DNA of 64,000 nucleotides from Hyphococcus lacteus (GCF_041058985.1 NZ_JBEHZE010000001.1:2294001-2358000); one strand, 5' to 3'. Positions 26,645-35,055 are shown, counted from the stretch's first letter. Made by a program: numbers and translations. The notes: generated by a model not told the origin, from the letters alone.

Positions 26645-26974
26645 ATGAGCGACATCGCTTCCGACATCAAAGCAAAAATCGACACGAACACCGTCATGTT
26701 GTTCATGAAGGGAACCCCGCAATTCCCACAATGCGGCTTCTCGTCAGTTGTTGTTCAAATTCTTGATCATCTCGGCGTGGACTACAACACGGCCAATGTG
26801 CTCGAAAATGACGAGCTTCGGGACGGCATTAAGACGTTTTCGGATTGGCCGACGATCCCGCAGCTTTATGTTAAGGGCGAGTTTGTTGGCGGATGCGACA
26901 TCATCCGCGAAATGTTCGAGCAAGGCGAGCTGCGCTCGTTCCTCGAAGGTAAAGGCATTGGCCTCGCGGCTTAA
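26645..26974 (+). CDS. grxD: Monothiol CGFS glutaredoxin (Grx4/GrxD)
   Basis: This 109-aa monothiol glutaredoxin has the CGFS active site (QCGFSSVVVQIL), the glutathione-binding WPTIPQLYVKGEFVGGCDI and the FMKGTP opening. These bind a bridging [2Fe-2S] cluster as a dimer or with BolA and act in Fe-S delivery and iron sensing. In most alphaproteobacteria it directly follows bolA. Here four unrelated genes (M1 peptidase, paraoxonase-like enzyme, dehydrogenase and RNA ligase-like protein) lie between it and the purL-bolA fusion. GGAG precedes the start. Confidence 0.95.
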   Translation: MSDIASDIKAKIDTNTVMLFMKGTPQFPQCGFSSVVVQILDHLGVDYNTANVLENDELRDGIKTFSDWPTIPQLYVKGEFVGGCDIIREMFEQGELRSFLEGKGIGLAA

Positions 26975-26977
26975 CCC

Positions 26978-27175
26978 TTATTTCTGTTCAGATGGATTTG
27001 GTGTTTGCTCGTTAAGAGAAATCTTGGCGGGCGCGCGCATGAGCTGTTCGTTGACTTGTGCCTCTTCCTGATCGCGCAGCCGACGGAACAATGCATCTGC
27101 ACGCGAGCTGCGCGAGATTGAAGTCGTACCTAATCGCAGGAACAAGTCCTGCGTTGTTGTATCCATCCGGCTCAT
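26978..27175 (-). CDS. Small conserved-looking protein behind a CtrA-type box, function unknown
   Basis: This 65-aa frame from ATG 27175 (MSRMDTTTQDLFLRLG...) is hydrophilic with an Arg-rich middle and no membrane segment. I do not recognise it. Support for a real gene is a G-rich ribosome-binding site (GGGGGG) just before the ATG and a perfect TTAA-N7-TTAA element 46-60 bases upstream. Its use of a convergent position, ending 4 bases from grxD, leaves no wasted space. An upstream ATG at 27190 would add five residues. It could be a small cell-cycle- or motility-linked protein, but this is only inferred from the box. Confidence 0.5.
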   Translation of the reverse strand: MSRMDTTTQDLFLRLGTTSISRSSRADALFRRLRDQEEAQVNEQLMRAPAKISLNEQTPNPSEQK

Positions 27176-27220
27176 ATCGCCCCCCGGCATTTCTGTTTTC
27201 CAAATGGTGATTCGATATGG

Positions 27221-27235
27221 TTAACGAAAGGTTAA
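27221..27235 (-). promoter_or_regulatory. CtrA-type binding box (TTAA-N7-TTAA)
   Basis: TTAA at 27221-27224 and TTAA at 27232-27235 are exactly 7 bases apart. Read on the minus strand this is TTAACCTTTCGTTAACC, which matches the full consensus for the alphaproteobacterial master regulator CtrA. It lies between the phaC stop and the small minus-strand gene at 26978-27175. divK and pleD elsewhere in the window make a CtrA circuit plausible. Confidence 0.6.
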
Positions 27236-27275
27236 CAACGGTCTTTCAGGTGTGGGTTATCGGCCACTACCTTCA

Positions 27276-29309
27276 TCAAGATGGAATTTTGACATAACGG
27301 CCAGGGGCGTCTTCGATTGGTGTTAGTGCACCATCACCGGGTTGGCGAGCTGGCACCTTGCCGTTACTCACTTCGTTGAGCCACGTAATCCAATATGGCC
27401 ACCAAGAGCCGCCATGACGCGCGGCATCTCTTTTCCATTGATCCAGCGTATCGGGCAGGGCCGTATTGATTGAGTGGTGATATTTATGTTTGTCCGGGTG
27501 GTTGACCACGCCCGCAATATGGCCCGATCCCGCCAGCATATATTGAACCTTATTGTTTCCACTGGAGGCATAGAGTTTCGCTGTTTTGTACACGGAGTTA
27601 TGCGGCGCAATGTGATCAGTCTCACCCGCTTGCATGAAGATAGGAATGTTGACCGCGCCTAGATCAAGGGTCTCGCCGTCGATGACCATTTCGCCTTTTG
27701 CGAGGCGGTTTTTTTGATAGAACTCCCGTAGATAAAACAGGTGAACATTTTTCGGCATCCGCGTTGCGTCAGAGTTCCAGAACAGCAAATCGAATTTCGC
27801 AGGATCTTTGCCTTTAAGGTAGTTGTCGATCACGAACGACCAGATCAAGTCATTTGATCGCAACATGTTAAATGTCGTCGCCATAGCGCGGCCCTCAAGA
27901 ACGCCGCCCGCCGCATCCATCTGTTTTTCGATAGCGTCGAGTTGTCCGTCATCCACAAATAGCAACAGATCACCGGCTTCGGTAAAATCGGCCTGTGCAG
28001 TGAAAAACGTTGCGGTGTTGACGCGATCATCGCCCTTTTTGGCCATCAAAGATAATGCCGTCGAAAGCATGGTGCCGCCGATGCAATAACCGATCGTGTC
28101 AACCTTGCGTTCGCCGGTAGCTTTTTCAACAGCGTCAAGCGCTTCGAACAATCCACCCTTGATGTAATCCACAAAGGTCTTGTCCCGAAGATCAGGCCCA
28201 GGATTGACCCATGACATCACAAAAACGGTGCGACCCTGTGAAACCAGCCAGTTGATGAACGAGTTTTGTGGCTGGAGGTCAAGAATATAGAATTTGTTGA
28301 TCCAGGATGGGATGATCAACATCGGTGTTTTAGCGACATCCTCTGTTGTCGGATTATATTGGATGAGTTGAAAAATCTCGTTCTCAAAAACAACCTTGCC
28401 CGGTGTCGTCGCAACATTCTCGCCAAGTTTGAAATATTTTAAATCCGCTTGCCGGATTGATAATTCGCCATGGCCACGGTCGAGATCTTCAAGATAGTTC
28501 TTCATCCCTTTGAGCAGGTTTTCGCCCTTGCTGTTTATGGTCTCTTCGACCACCTCTGGGTTAAGCATGGCGAAATTCGATGGCGCAAAGGCGTCAATGA
28601 ATTGCTTTGTAAAAAATTCGGCTTTCTTCTTTTCGTGCTCGTCCATGCCTTCGACTTGCGACATGGTTAATTCGAGCCAGCGCGCCATGATCAAATAGGA
28701 CTGTTTGACAAAATCGAGCATGGGGTTTTCTTCCCATGCGGGGTGGGCGAAGCGTCGATCGCCCTCGGATGCGGTGATTGCGGGTTTTGTCTGCTCACCG
28801 GCAATGCGCCGCTGCATACTGGCCATCAGCTTGGCGTAATCGCCCCATAGGTTGAACTGTCGCTGCATTACTGTGCCGGGATCGGCCGATAGGCCCTTCA
28901 TGACCTCTTGAAAGGCTTCACCGATATTCATGGGGTCGTTGGGCAATTCGCCGGTATATCGGCGCATGTCCTGCTGACGAGAGAAGTAATCGCGTAAGAC
29001 TTCTTGGCTCGTGCCTGTAACCTCGGTCAGATACTCAGACAGTGTGTCAAAGTCCTGAAACATGGACTTTGCGGCATCTGCCTCAGGCTTCGCGTTTTTG
29101 GGCCCAGCGCTATTGTTTGGGTTCGCGCCATTGGGTCTGGCATTGCCTCCATTTGCCGCCGGTTTTTCTTGGCCGTTGCCGGATTTTGACGGTTTTTGTG
29201 TAGATTGGGCCGAAGATTTCGACTTTTTGCCAGTTTCAGCTTTTTTCGTCGCCTTTTTGCGTTTCGGAGGCGCCGATTTCTTTTCTGATTTGTCTTTCAC
29301 TTGCGTCAC
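27276..29309 (-). CDS. phaC: Class I poly(3-hydroxyalkanoate) synthase
   Basis: PHA synthase polymerises (R)-3-hydroxyacyl-CoA into storage polyester granules. The lipase-like box is GYCIGGT, with the nucleophilic Cys. The catalytic Asp region is MQAGETDHIAPHNSVY, and the His is in LAGSGHIAGVVNHP. At 677 aa it is longer than the usual roughly 590 because of an N-terminal low-complexity extension of about 75 residues rich in Lys, Ala, Pro and Asn. The PhaC N-domain then starts near FDTLSEYLTEV. It is alone here; phaA, phaB and phasin genes are not in the window. It runs divergent from a lipoprotein gene 51 bases away. Confidence 0.94.
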   Translation of the reverse strand: MTQVKDKSEKKSAPPKRKKATKKAETGKKSKSSAQSTQKPSKSGNGQEKPAANGGNARPNGANPNNSAGPKNAKPEADAAKSMFQDFDTLSEYLTEVTGTSQEVLRDYFSRQQDMRRYTGELPNDPMNIGEAFQEVMKGLSADPGTVMQRQFNLWGDYAKLMASMQRRIAGEQTKPAITASEGDRRFAHPAWEENPMLDFVKQSYLIMARWLELTMSQVEGMDEHEKKKAEFFTKQFIDAFAPSNFAMLNPEVVEETINSKGENLLKGMKNYLEDLDRGHGELSIRQADLKYFKLGENVATTPGKVVFENEIFQLIQYNPTTEDVAKTPMLIIPSWINKFYILDLQPQNSFINWLVSQGRTVFVMSWVNPGPDLRDKTFVDYIKGGLFEALDAVEKATGERKVDTIGYCIGGTMLSTALSLMAKKGDDRVNTATFFTAQADFTEAGDLLLFVDDGQLDAIEKQMDAAGGVLEGRAMATTFNMLRSNDLIWSFVIDNYLKGKDPAKFDLLFWNSDATRMPKNVHLFYLREFYQKNRLAKGEMVIDGETLDLGAVNIPIFMQAGETDHIAPHNSVYKTAKLYASSGNNKVQYMLAGSGHIAGVVNHPDKHKYHHSINTALPDTLDQWKRDAARHGGSWWPYWITWLNEVSNGKVPARQPGDGALTPIEDAPGRYVKIPS

Positions 29310-29360
29310 ACCGCCGGATAGTTGTTAAAGGGGCCTAGGATCTCCTTATAGGATGGCATT

Positions 29361-29855
29361 GTGTCCGCTGTAAAACAGTCAACTGTTCTAAGACTTGGTA
29401 AATGCGCGCTTTTTGCGGCAATCAGCATTGCTGCACTGCAAGGCTGTGCAGATTCGCAGCTTGCGCGCTTTGCGCCGCCGGGAATAGTCAAATACGAAGA
29501 TATCGCCAGTGAGAAACCGCAAAGCCCAGAAATTGCTGCCCGAATTGAAGAGCGCCGCAGCCAACCCAACACGGGGAAATTCCCGGTCTTTTCCAAAACG
29601 CCGGGAAAAGAGCAGCGCCCAGCGAAACGTGACCCAGCGACGGTAGCGGCCCAGATCGAGGAACTTGATCAAAAGGCTGAGGCAATAAAAGCGGAAGTCG
29701 AGCAGGAACGCGCCATAGCCGCTGAGGAAACCGCTTCTAATCTTTCTGGCGAGGCCGACAGCCTTCGCGAGCGCGTTGAGCGTGACAATAAGGCCGCTGC
29801 GCGTGAGCGCCGCGAAGAGTTGAAAGCACCGGCACCGAACGACGAGCAAAATTAA
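29361..29855 (+). CDS. Lipoprotein with a charged helical C-terminal region
   Basis: This 164-aa protein starts at GTG with a lipoprotein signal whose lipobox is LQGC (Cys28). Positions 29-95 are a flexible linker with many Pro. The last 75 residues (AAQIEELDQKAEAIKAEVEQ and onward) are alternating Glu/Lys/Arg/Ala typical of a coiled coil or long helix. No enzyme motif is visible and I do not recognise the family. It is envelope-anchored. It precedes glpX on the same strand with a 73-base gap, and is divergent from phaC. Confidence 0.72.
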   Translation: MSAVKQSTVLRLGKCALFAAISIAALQGCADSQLARFAPPGIVKYEDIASEKPQSPEIAARIEERRSQPNTGKFPVFSKTPGKEQRPAKRDPATVAAQIEELDQKAEAIKAEVEQERAIAAEETASNLSGEADSLRERVERDNKAAARERREELKAPAPNDEQN

Positions 29856-29928
29856 CTATTCAAGATTAACCACTCATTGGGGGGCCTTGTGCCCATCACT
29901 TGTTGATTAGCATACGGAAAGAACGACA

Positions 29929-30888
29929 ATGTCCGCAGATGAAAATTTACTAGACCGCGTCCTGACCATCGAATTGGGTCGCTGTACCGAAGCTGCCGCT
30001 GTTGCTGCATCGACCAAAATTGGTCACGGCGACAAAGAAGGTGCCGATCAGGCTGCTGTTACTGCGCTGCGCTCAGCGCTAAACAAGCTCCACATTGATG
30101 GCACCGTTGTTATCGGCGAGGGCGAACGCGACGAAGCACCAATGTTGTATATTGGCGAGAAAGTCGGCATGGGCACTGGACCAAAGGTCGATATCGCACT
30201 TGACCCGCTAGAGGGTACAACCCTGACCGCCAAAGCCATGTCTAACGCGCTTGCGGTTGTGGCAATGGCACAGGGCGGTACGTTGTTGAATGCACCTGAC
30301 GTTTACATGGACAAGATCGCATGTGGCCCGGGCTACCCGGAAGGCGTTATCGATCTTGATGCGTCGGTCGAGGACAATATTACGGCGATGGCAAAGGCCA
30401 AGGGCGTACCAACAGAAGAAATTACGCTTTGTATTCTTGACCGTGAACGGCACCAACCGCTGATCGATGGCGCACGCCGTTTGGGCTCGCGCGTTTTCCT
30501 TATTCCAGATGGCGATGTTGCCGGTGTTTTCCATACGACGGAAGAGGCAACGGGGATTGACCTTTATATTGGTCAAGGCGGCGCACCAGAGGGCGTGCTT
30601 GCGGCCGCTGCACTTCGTTGTGTGGGTGGGCAAATGCAGGGGCGTCTGCATTTCCGCAATGACGACGAGCGCGGACGCGCGGAGCGGATAGGTATTACGG
30701 ATCTCAATCGCAAATATGGCCTTCGTGACCTTGCGTCTGGTGATGTGATGTTTGCAGCATCAGGCGTGACGAATGGCACAATGCTCGATGGCGTTAAATG
30801 GGAACGTGGTTATGTGAACACGCATACAGTTGTCATGCGTTCTAAAACCGGCACTGTTCGGTATATCCGCGCCCGTTCGCCACGTTAA
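29929..30888 (+). CDS. glpX: Class II fructose-1,6-bisphosphatase GlpX
   Basis: GlpX hydrolyses fructose 1,6-bisphosphate in gluconeogenesis (and sedoheptulose bisphosphate in some relatives), using Mg/Mn. The 319-aa protein has the metal and substrate motifs GEGERDEAPMLYIGE and DIALDPLEGTTLTA, followed by IYIGQGGAPEGVLAAAAL-like residues, all in the typical order. In many alphaproteobacteria glpX lies between hom and recJ. Here recJ is 2.3 kb downstream, with three genes inserted in between, and hom is not in the window. Confidence 0.95.
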   Translation: MSADENLLDRVLTIELGRCTEAAAVAASTKIGHGDKEGADQAAVTALRSALNKLHIDGTVVIGEGERDEAPMLYIGEKVGMGTGPKVDIALDPLEGTTLTAKAMSNALAVVAMAQGGTLLNAPDVYMDKIACGPGYPEGVIDLDASVEDNITAMAKAKGVPTEEITLCILDRERHQPLIDGARRLGSRVFLIPDGDVAGVFHTTEEATGIDLYIGQGGAPEGVLAAAALRCVGGQMQGRLHFRNDDERGRAERIGITDLNRKYGLRDLASGDVMFAASGVTNGTMLDGVKWERGYVNTHTVVMRSKTGTVRYIRARSPR

Positions 30889-30914
30889 TCCGTGCCCATC
30901 ATAAGAGTATAACG

Positions 30915-31151
30915 ATGACAGATACGTTGCCAGATCGTTTGAGTGTAAATCCAAACAGCAAATTCTACGACGAAAGCATTTTTGAGCGCGAAGTTGGCAT
31001 TAAATTCAACGGCGCAGAGAAAACCAACGTAGAAGAATATTGCGTTTCTGAAGGCTGGATTAAAGTCGCGGCAGGAAAAAGCCTCGACCGTCATGGCCAG
31101 CCTTTGACGATCAAACTTAAAGGTACGGTCGAGCCGTACTTTAAGGACTAA
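30915..31151 (+). CDS. DUF3297 family protein
   Basis: This 78-aa protein matches the DUF3297 pattern throughout, with LPDRLSVNPNSKFYDE near the start, then IKFNGAEKTNVEEYCVSEGW and ending KGTVEPYFKD. It is soluble and without cysteine pairs; the function is unknown. It starts 26 bases after glpX on the same strand and probably shares its transcript. Confidence 0.88.
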   Translation: MTDTLPDRLSVNPNSKFYDESIFEREVGIKFNGAEKTNVEEYCVSEGWIKVAAGKSLDRHGQPLTIKLKGTVEPYFKD

Positions 31152-31217
31152 ACCGCAAGAAACGGGCGGTCATCTGGGTGGCGCATACCTATACTGAAGC
31201 CTCAAAGGAGGCTCGGT

Positions 31218-32135
31218 ATGTCCACCACGCTCGATGAAATCTATTGGAATGCTATTTTGGCGCGGGATACGCGCGCTAATGGTAAATTCTGGTCATGCGT
31301 AAAAACCACTGGGGTTTATTGTTTGCCGTCCTGTGCAGGCAGGCCCAAGCGAGAAAATGTGATTTTTGCGCAAAGCCGTGCTGAGGCAGAACGCGCTGGT
31401 TTCCGTCCATGTAAGCGATGTCGACCAGATCGCTATGTGAGTGGTGATTTACCGAGCCGGATTGCGGATATTGATTGGGCGCGTGTTGGTGGCAACCTTA
31501 GGGACAATGGCTGGGCATCGCTGGGGCGCGTTCTTTCGGACGATGAATGCACAGCTTTGATAAAAGGCTATGACGCGCCCGACCGTTATCGCTCGACGGT
31601 CGCGATGCGTCGTCACGGTTTTGGCGAAGGCGAATATCGTTACTACGCTTATCCTTTACCGCCATTAATCGCAGACCTAAGAACCCAACTTTATGCGCGG
31701 GTGGTTCCTATCGCTCGTACGTGGACGGCGCGCGATTACCCGGCTGACCATGCGGGTTATCAAAAGCAATGTGCGGCCCGCGGCCAGACGCGATCAACAC
31801 CGCTGATCCTGAAATATGGGAAAGGTGATCATAACCGTCTGCATCAGGACCTTTACGGCGATGAGGTTTTTCCGATTCAGATTGCGATCTTGCTATCGCA
31901 ACCGGGCAAGGATTTTGACGGTGGCGAATTCGTCATGACCGAACAATCACCGCGCAAGCAATCGCGCGCGATGGTTGCGCCCCTAGAAAAGGGGTTTGCG
32001 ATTGCATTTGCGGTCAATGAACGCCCGGTAGAGGGCGCGCGCGGAATCTATAAGGTCAAGATGCGCCATGGCGTTTCGGAAATCAGAAGCGGTTCTCGAT
32101 ATTGTCTCGGTATTATCTTTCACGACGCCATCTAA
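31218..32135 (+). CDS. Ada zinc-binding domain fused to a 2-oxoglutarate/Fe(II) oxygenase
   Basis: This 305-aa protein has two domains. Residues 1-72 match the N-terminal DNA phosphotriester-repair domain of Ada: C35-x3-C39-x25-C65-x2-C68, in the contexts TTGVYCLPSC, RPKRENVIF and FRPCKRCRPDR, as in E. coli Ada Cys38/42/69/72. Residues 88-305 match the DUF2086-type 2OG-Fe(II) oxygenases, with H209-x-D211, H284 (MRHGVS) and an Arg after it, plus LILKYGKGDHNRLHQ and the ending LGIIFHDA. There is no AraC domain and no Ogt methyltransferase domain. A DNA alkylation repair or damage-sensing role is inferred from the Ada part; the oxygenase could remove alkyl groups oxidatively, as AlkB does. AGGAGG precedes the ATG. 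Confidence 0.85.
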   Translation: MSTTLDEIYWNAILARDTRANGKFWSCVKTTGVYCLPSCAGRPKRENVIFAQSRAEAERAGFRPCKRCRPDRYVSGDLPSRIADIDWARVGGNLRDNGWASLGRVLSDDECTALIKGYDAPDRYRSTVAMRRHGFGEGEYRYYAYPLPPLIADLRTQLYARVVPIARTWTARDYPADHAGYQKQCAARGQTRSTPLILKYGKGDHNRLHQDLYGDEVFPIQIAILLSQPGKDFDGGEFVMTEQSPRKQSRAMVAPLEKGFAIAFAVNERPVEGARGIYKVKMRHGVSEIRSGSRYCLGIIFHDAI

Positions 32136-32202
32136 TACCGAGACGTGCTATTTTCGAATTGTGTTTTCATGCTCGATTTCAGGATGGAAACCGAGCACCT
32201 CG

Positions 32203-32799
32203 CTAACGATTAATTCGGGGTGCTATTTTGTGCCGCTTGCGACCAACTAAACCAACGCCTGCTAGTCCTGCCAAAAATAGCGGCAGCGCTGCTGGGAGAG
32301 GGACCTCCGATACGATGAATTGACCAGTAAAGGAGCGTAGCTCGGGGCCGTCAACGTCATATTCATCGAAACGAATGACGATACTATTCTCTGTTGTAAT
32401 GATTACCGGAGGGCTCGGAAAACCGTTTGACAACACATCAAACCCGACGATTTGGAGGCCGGGACCAAAGTCGAGGTCGTCAAAGCTATACTCAATATCG
32501 GCGATTCCGATGATGAAATCATCCAGAATTTCGACGCTGATAGTGAGAAAGTCATTGGTAAAATCTACAAGTACTTCAATCGGTTCTTGAGCGCCACCAC
32601 TAAAAGAAAACTCAGTGCCCGCGTCGACGGTCGCGCTAACCGGATCAAGGGACGTAAACGTTGGATCGAATATATTGAAGGTTGCGCCCGGTGAAGTAGC
32701 CTTGCCCCAAATTTCGTCTCCGTCGAGTGTTGCCGCCATCACATTAGAAAATGAACCGATAGCAATTGCCAACGCAATGAATAGACTTTTTATGTTCAT
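32203..32799 (-). CDS. VPLPA-CTERM sorting-domain exported protein
   Basis: This 198-aa protein has an N-terminal signal peptide (cleavage near VMA-AT, residue 22) and a C-terminal sorting signal. The signal consists of VPLPAALPLFLAGLAGVG (a hydrophobic helix) followed by the basic GRKRHKIAPR. This is the VPLPA-CTERM form of the PEP-CTERM system, in which an exosortase cleaves and places the protein on the surface. The body is beta-rich, acidic and full of Asp, Phe and Ile. No exosortase gene is in the window. It is convergent with the Ada-oxygenase gene. Confidence 0.83.
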   Translation of the reverse strand: MNIKSLFIALAIAIGSFSNVMAATLDGDEIWGKATSPGATFNIFDPTFTSLDPVSATVDAGTEFSFSGGAQEPIEVLVDFTNDFLTISVEILDDFIIGIADIEYSFDDLDFGPGLQIVGFDVLSNGFPSPPVIITTENSIVIRFDEYDVDGPELRSFTGQFIVSEVPLPAALPLFLAGLAGVGLVGRKRHKIAPRINR

Positions 32800-33162
32800 G
32801 GTGTCCCCAGATACAAACTAGTCTCACAACGTTACGGTGGGGTGATTGAGTTATCAATTCTGTGTGTTGATTATAATTCCAAAAAACGCAAGAAAACGGT
32901 AACCACGCGAAAAAATTTCATCCTAAGGGAGGTGTTTGGTACACGCGTTCTTCATATACGGGTACTGCTTAACGTTAATGACAAGCTATTGTTAAGCAAC
33001 CTGCAATGCAGGATACAAAAAAGAAACATCAGCCGCCAAAGGCTGATGGATTATTGAATTTCACCGAACTTTCGGTGAGGGCTACTGAATTTTCGGGGCT
33101 GTGGAAAGAAGCGGGCGCGTGGGGTAGAACGCAAGTTCACCGAATCAGGGCCATCTGCTTGT
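32800..33162. other. Intergenic region between the VPLPA-CTERM gene and recJ
   Basis: This 363-base stretch is AT-rich in its first half. It holds two hairpins: CATCAGCC / GGCTGATG at about 33028-33049 and CACCGAA / TTCGGTG at about 33061-33076, neither with a T-run. No credible gene is seen; the short plus-strand frames lack ribosome-binding sites. It must hold the divergent promoters of recJ and the VPLPA-CTERM gene. Confidence 0.45.
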
Positions 33163-34971
33163 ATGAGCTCCACACAAGACCACCAGTCGATTGATGAATT
33201 AATGCCCATTATGGCGCTGCCGACTATGGGCATGCCTGCGTCTGGCCGTAAATGGCAACTGCGCGAGGCGGATATGCGCGCAGCGGTGACCATTGCCCAG
33301 CAATGCGGCCTTGATCCTGTGCTCTCCCGTATTCTTGTGGCGCGCGGCGTCAATGCGGACCAGGTAGAGCGATATCTTGCACCGAGCCTGCGCAATGAAT
33401 TGCCAGACCCATTTGTTCTAAAGGACATGGACCGCGCGACCGAGCGATTGATGACGGCGGTCACGAAAGGTGAGACGGTTGGTATATTCGGCGATTACGA
33501 TGTAGACGGAACAACAGCATCATCAATTTTGCGGCTTTATTTCGATGAAATCGGTGCGTCTTCTTTGGTTTATCTTCCTGACCGTATTAGCGAGGGTTAT
33601 GGCCCGTCGGTTGAGGCATTCAAGCAATTAAAAACGGATGGCGCCGATTTGATTGTCACCGTTGATTGCGGTGCGACTGCACATGAACCAATCGAACAAG
33701 CCGCCCATGACGGTGTCGATATTGTTGTATTCGATCATCATTTGATGAATGGCCCGCCGCCCGATGGTGCCAGCGCGGTTGTTAATCCCAACCGCCCAGA
33801 CGACATTTCGGGTCTAGGTAATCTTTCGGCTGCTGGTGTAGCGTTCATGGCTGTGGTGGCACTTAACCGGGCATTGCGTGAGGGCGGCTATTTCAAAGAC
33901 CGGCAAGAACCGAAGCTGTTGCGATTTCTCGATCTCACGGCGTTGGGGCTTGTTTGTGATGTAATGGAAATCACCGGGCTTACGCGGGTGTTGGTCGCGC
34001 AGGGGCTAAAGGTTTTGGGCGGTGACGGTAATCCGGGGCTTTTAGCATTGGGAAAACAGGCAGGCATGAAAGGCCCGCCGAGCACCTATCATATGGGGTT
34101 CTTGATCGGACCACGGATCAATGCTGCAGGGCGTATTGGCCATGCGCGATTGGCCTATGAGTTAATGACCACGGCGGATCCGGTGCGCCGTGGTCAGCTC
34201 GCAGAGCGCCTTCATCTTATGAATGCGGAACGTCAGGAAATTGAAGCTGACGTACAGGCGCAGGCGCAGAGGGATATCGAAATCAATCAGCGCCATGCGG
34301 ACGATGTTATCGTTACAGCGGGTGAGGGATGGCACCCCGGCGTTATAGGTATCGTTGCGGGGCGACTGAAGGAAATTTACGACCGGCCTGTCATCGTCAT
34401 CGGAATTGATGGTGATGTGGGTAAGGGCTCTGGCCGGTCCATCACCGGTGTCGATCTTGGTGCGGCGATTGGTGCCGCCCGTGAGGGGGCGCTGTTGGTG
34501 GCTGGTGGCGGCCATTCTATGGCCGCAGGGCTGACCATTGATCGCGAAAAAATTGGCGCGTTCCGGCGGTATCTTACTGAAAAGCTTTCAGCGTCGGTTG
34601 AGCTTGCGCGGGCCAATCGCACCTTGTCACTTGATGCGGTTATTGGGCCGAGTGCCGTTACGAAAACATTCGCCGATATGACAGCGACCGCTGGTCCTTA
34701 TGGTCCCGGTAATCCCGAGCCAACATTTGCGCTGACAAATATGCGTGCGAAATTCACCAAGGTTGTCGGTAAGGGGCATCTTTCCGTGACGCTCGAAAGC
34801 GAGACAGGCGACCAAGTGCGTGGTATCGCTTTTCGCGCTGAGGGTGAGCCATTAGGGGCAATTCTGACCTCTGGTCAGCGGTTTCACGTGGCCGGTAAGA
34901 TTCGCGCCGACGACTGGCGCGGGGGCGATTCGGGCCAAATTCAGATCAGTGACGCCGCGCCAGCGGTGTAG
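33163..34971 (+). CDS. recJ: Single-stranded-DNA-specific exonuclease RecJ
   Basis: RecJ is a 5'-3' single-strand exonuclease used in recombination and mismatch repair, needing Mn/Mg. The 602-aa protein has the DHH-family metal motifs GIFGDYDVDG (residues 108-116), the acidic VTVDCGATA and VVFDHHLMN, then GPRINAAGRIGHA. The DHHA1 part follows with VTAGEGWHPGVIGIVAGRL and GAGGGHSMAAGLTI-like residues. No strong ribosome-binding site precedes the ATG at 33163, so a start at one of several later Met codons (up to residue 24) is possible. The tRNA-Glu gene follows. Confidence 0.94.
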   Translation: MSSTQDHQSIDELMPIMALPTMGMPASGRKWQLREADMRAAVTIAQQCGLDPVLSRILVARGVNADQVERYLAPSLRNELPDPFVLKDMDRATERLMTAVTKGETVGIFGDYDVDGTTASSILRLYFDEIGASSLVYLPDRISEGYGPSVEAFKQLKTDGADLIVTVDCGATAHEPIEQAAHDGVDIVVFDHHLMNGPPPDGASAVVNPNRPDDISGLGNLSAAGVAFMAVVALNRALREGGYFKDRQEPKLLRFLDLTALGLVCDVMEITGLTRVLVAQGLKVLGGDGNPGLLALGKQAGMKGPPSTYHMGFLIGPRINAAGRIGHARLAYELMTTADPVRRGQLAERLHLMNAERQEIEADVQAQAQRDIEINQRHADDVIVTAGEGWHPGVIGIVAGRLKEIYDRPVIVIGIDGDVGKGSGRSITGVDLGAAIGAAREGALLVAGGGHSMAAGLTIDREKIGAFRRYLTEKLSASVELARANRTLSLDAVIGPSAVTKTFADMTATAGPYGPGNPEPTFALTNMRAKFTKVVGKGHLSVTLESETGDQVRGIAFRAEGEPLGAILTSGQRFHVAGKIRADDWRGGDSGQIQISDAAPAV

Positions 34972-35026
34972 TCTTGCGTTTAAAGCGAAGATTTCCGAAA
35001 AAATCGCGCTTAAGGGCTAAATGGGC

Positions 35027-35055
35027 TTGCATGGACCAAAGCTGCCTCCTATACA
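35027..35055 (+). promoter_or_regulatory. Probable promoter of tRNA-Glu
   Basis: TTGCAT (35027-35032) and TATACA (35050-35055) are separated by 17 bases, and the -10 element ends 31 bases before the tRNA. Both are close to the housekeeping sigma consensus and to alphaproteobacterial tRNA promoters. Confidence 0.5.

Noticed and set aside
33006..33194. 62-codon plus frame overlapping the recJ start
   Set aside because: It overlaps two hairpins and the recJ 5' end and has no ribosome-binding site or recognisable product.
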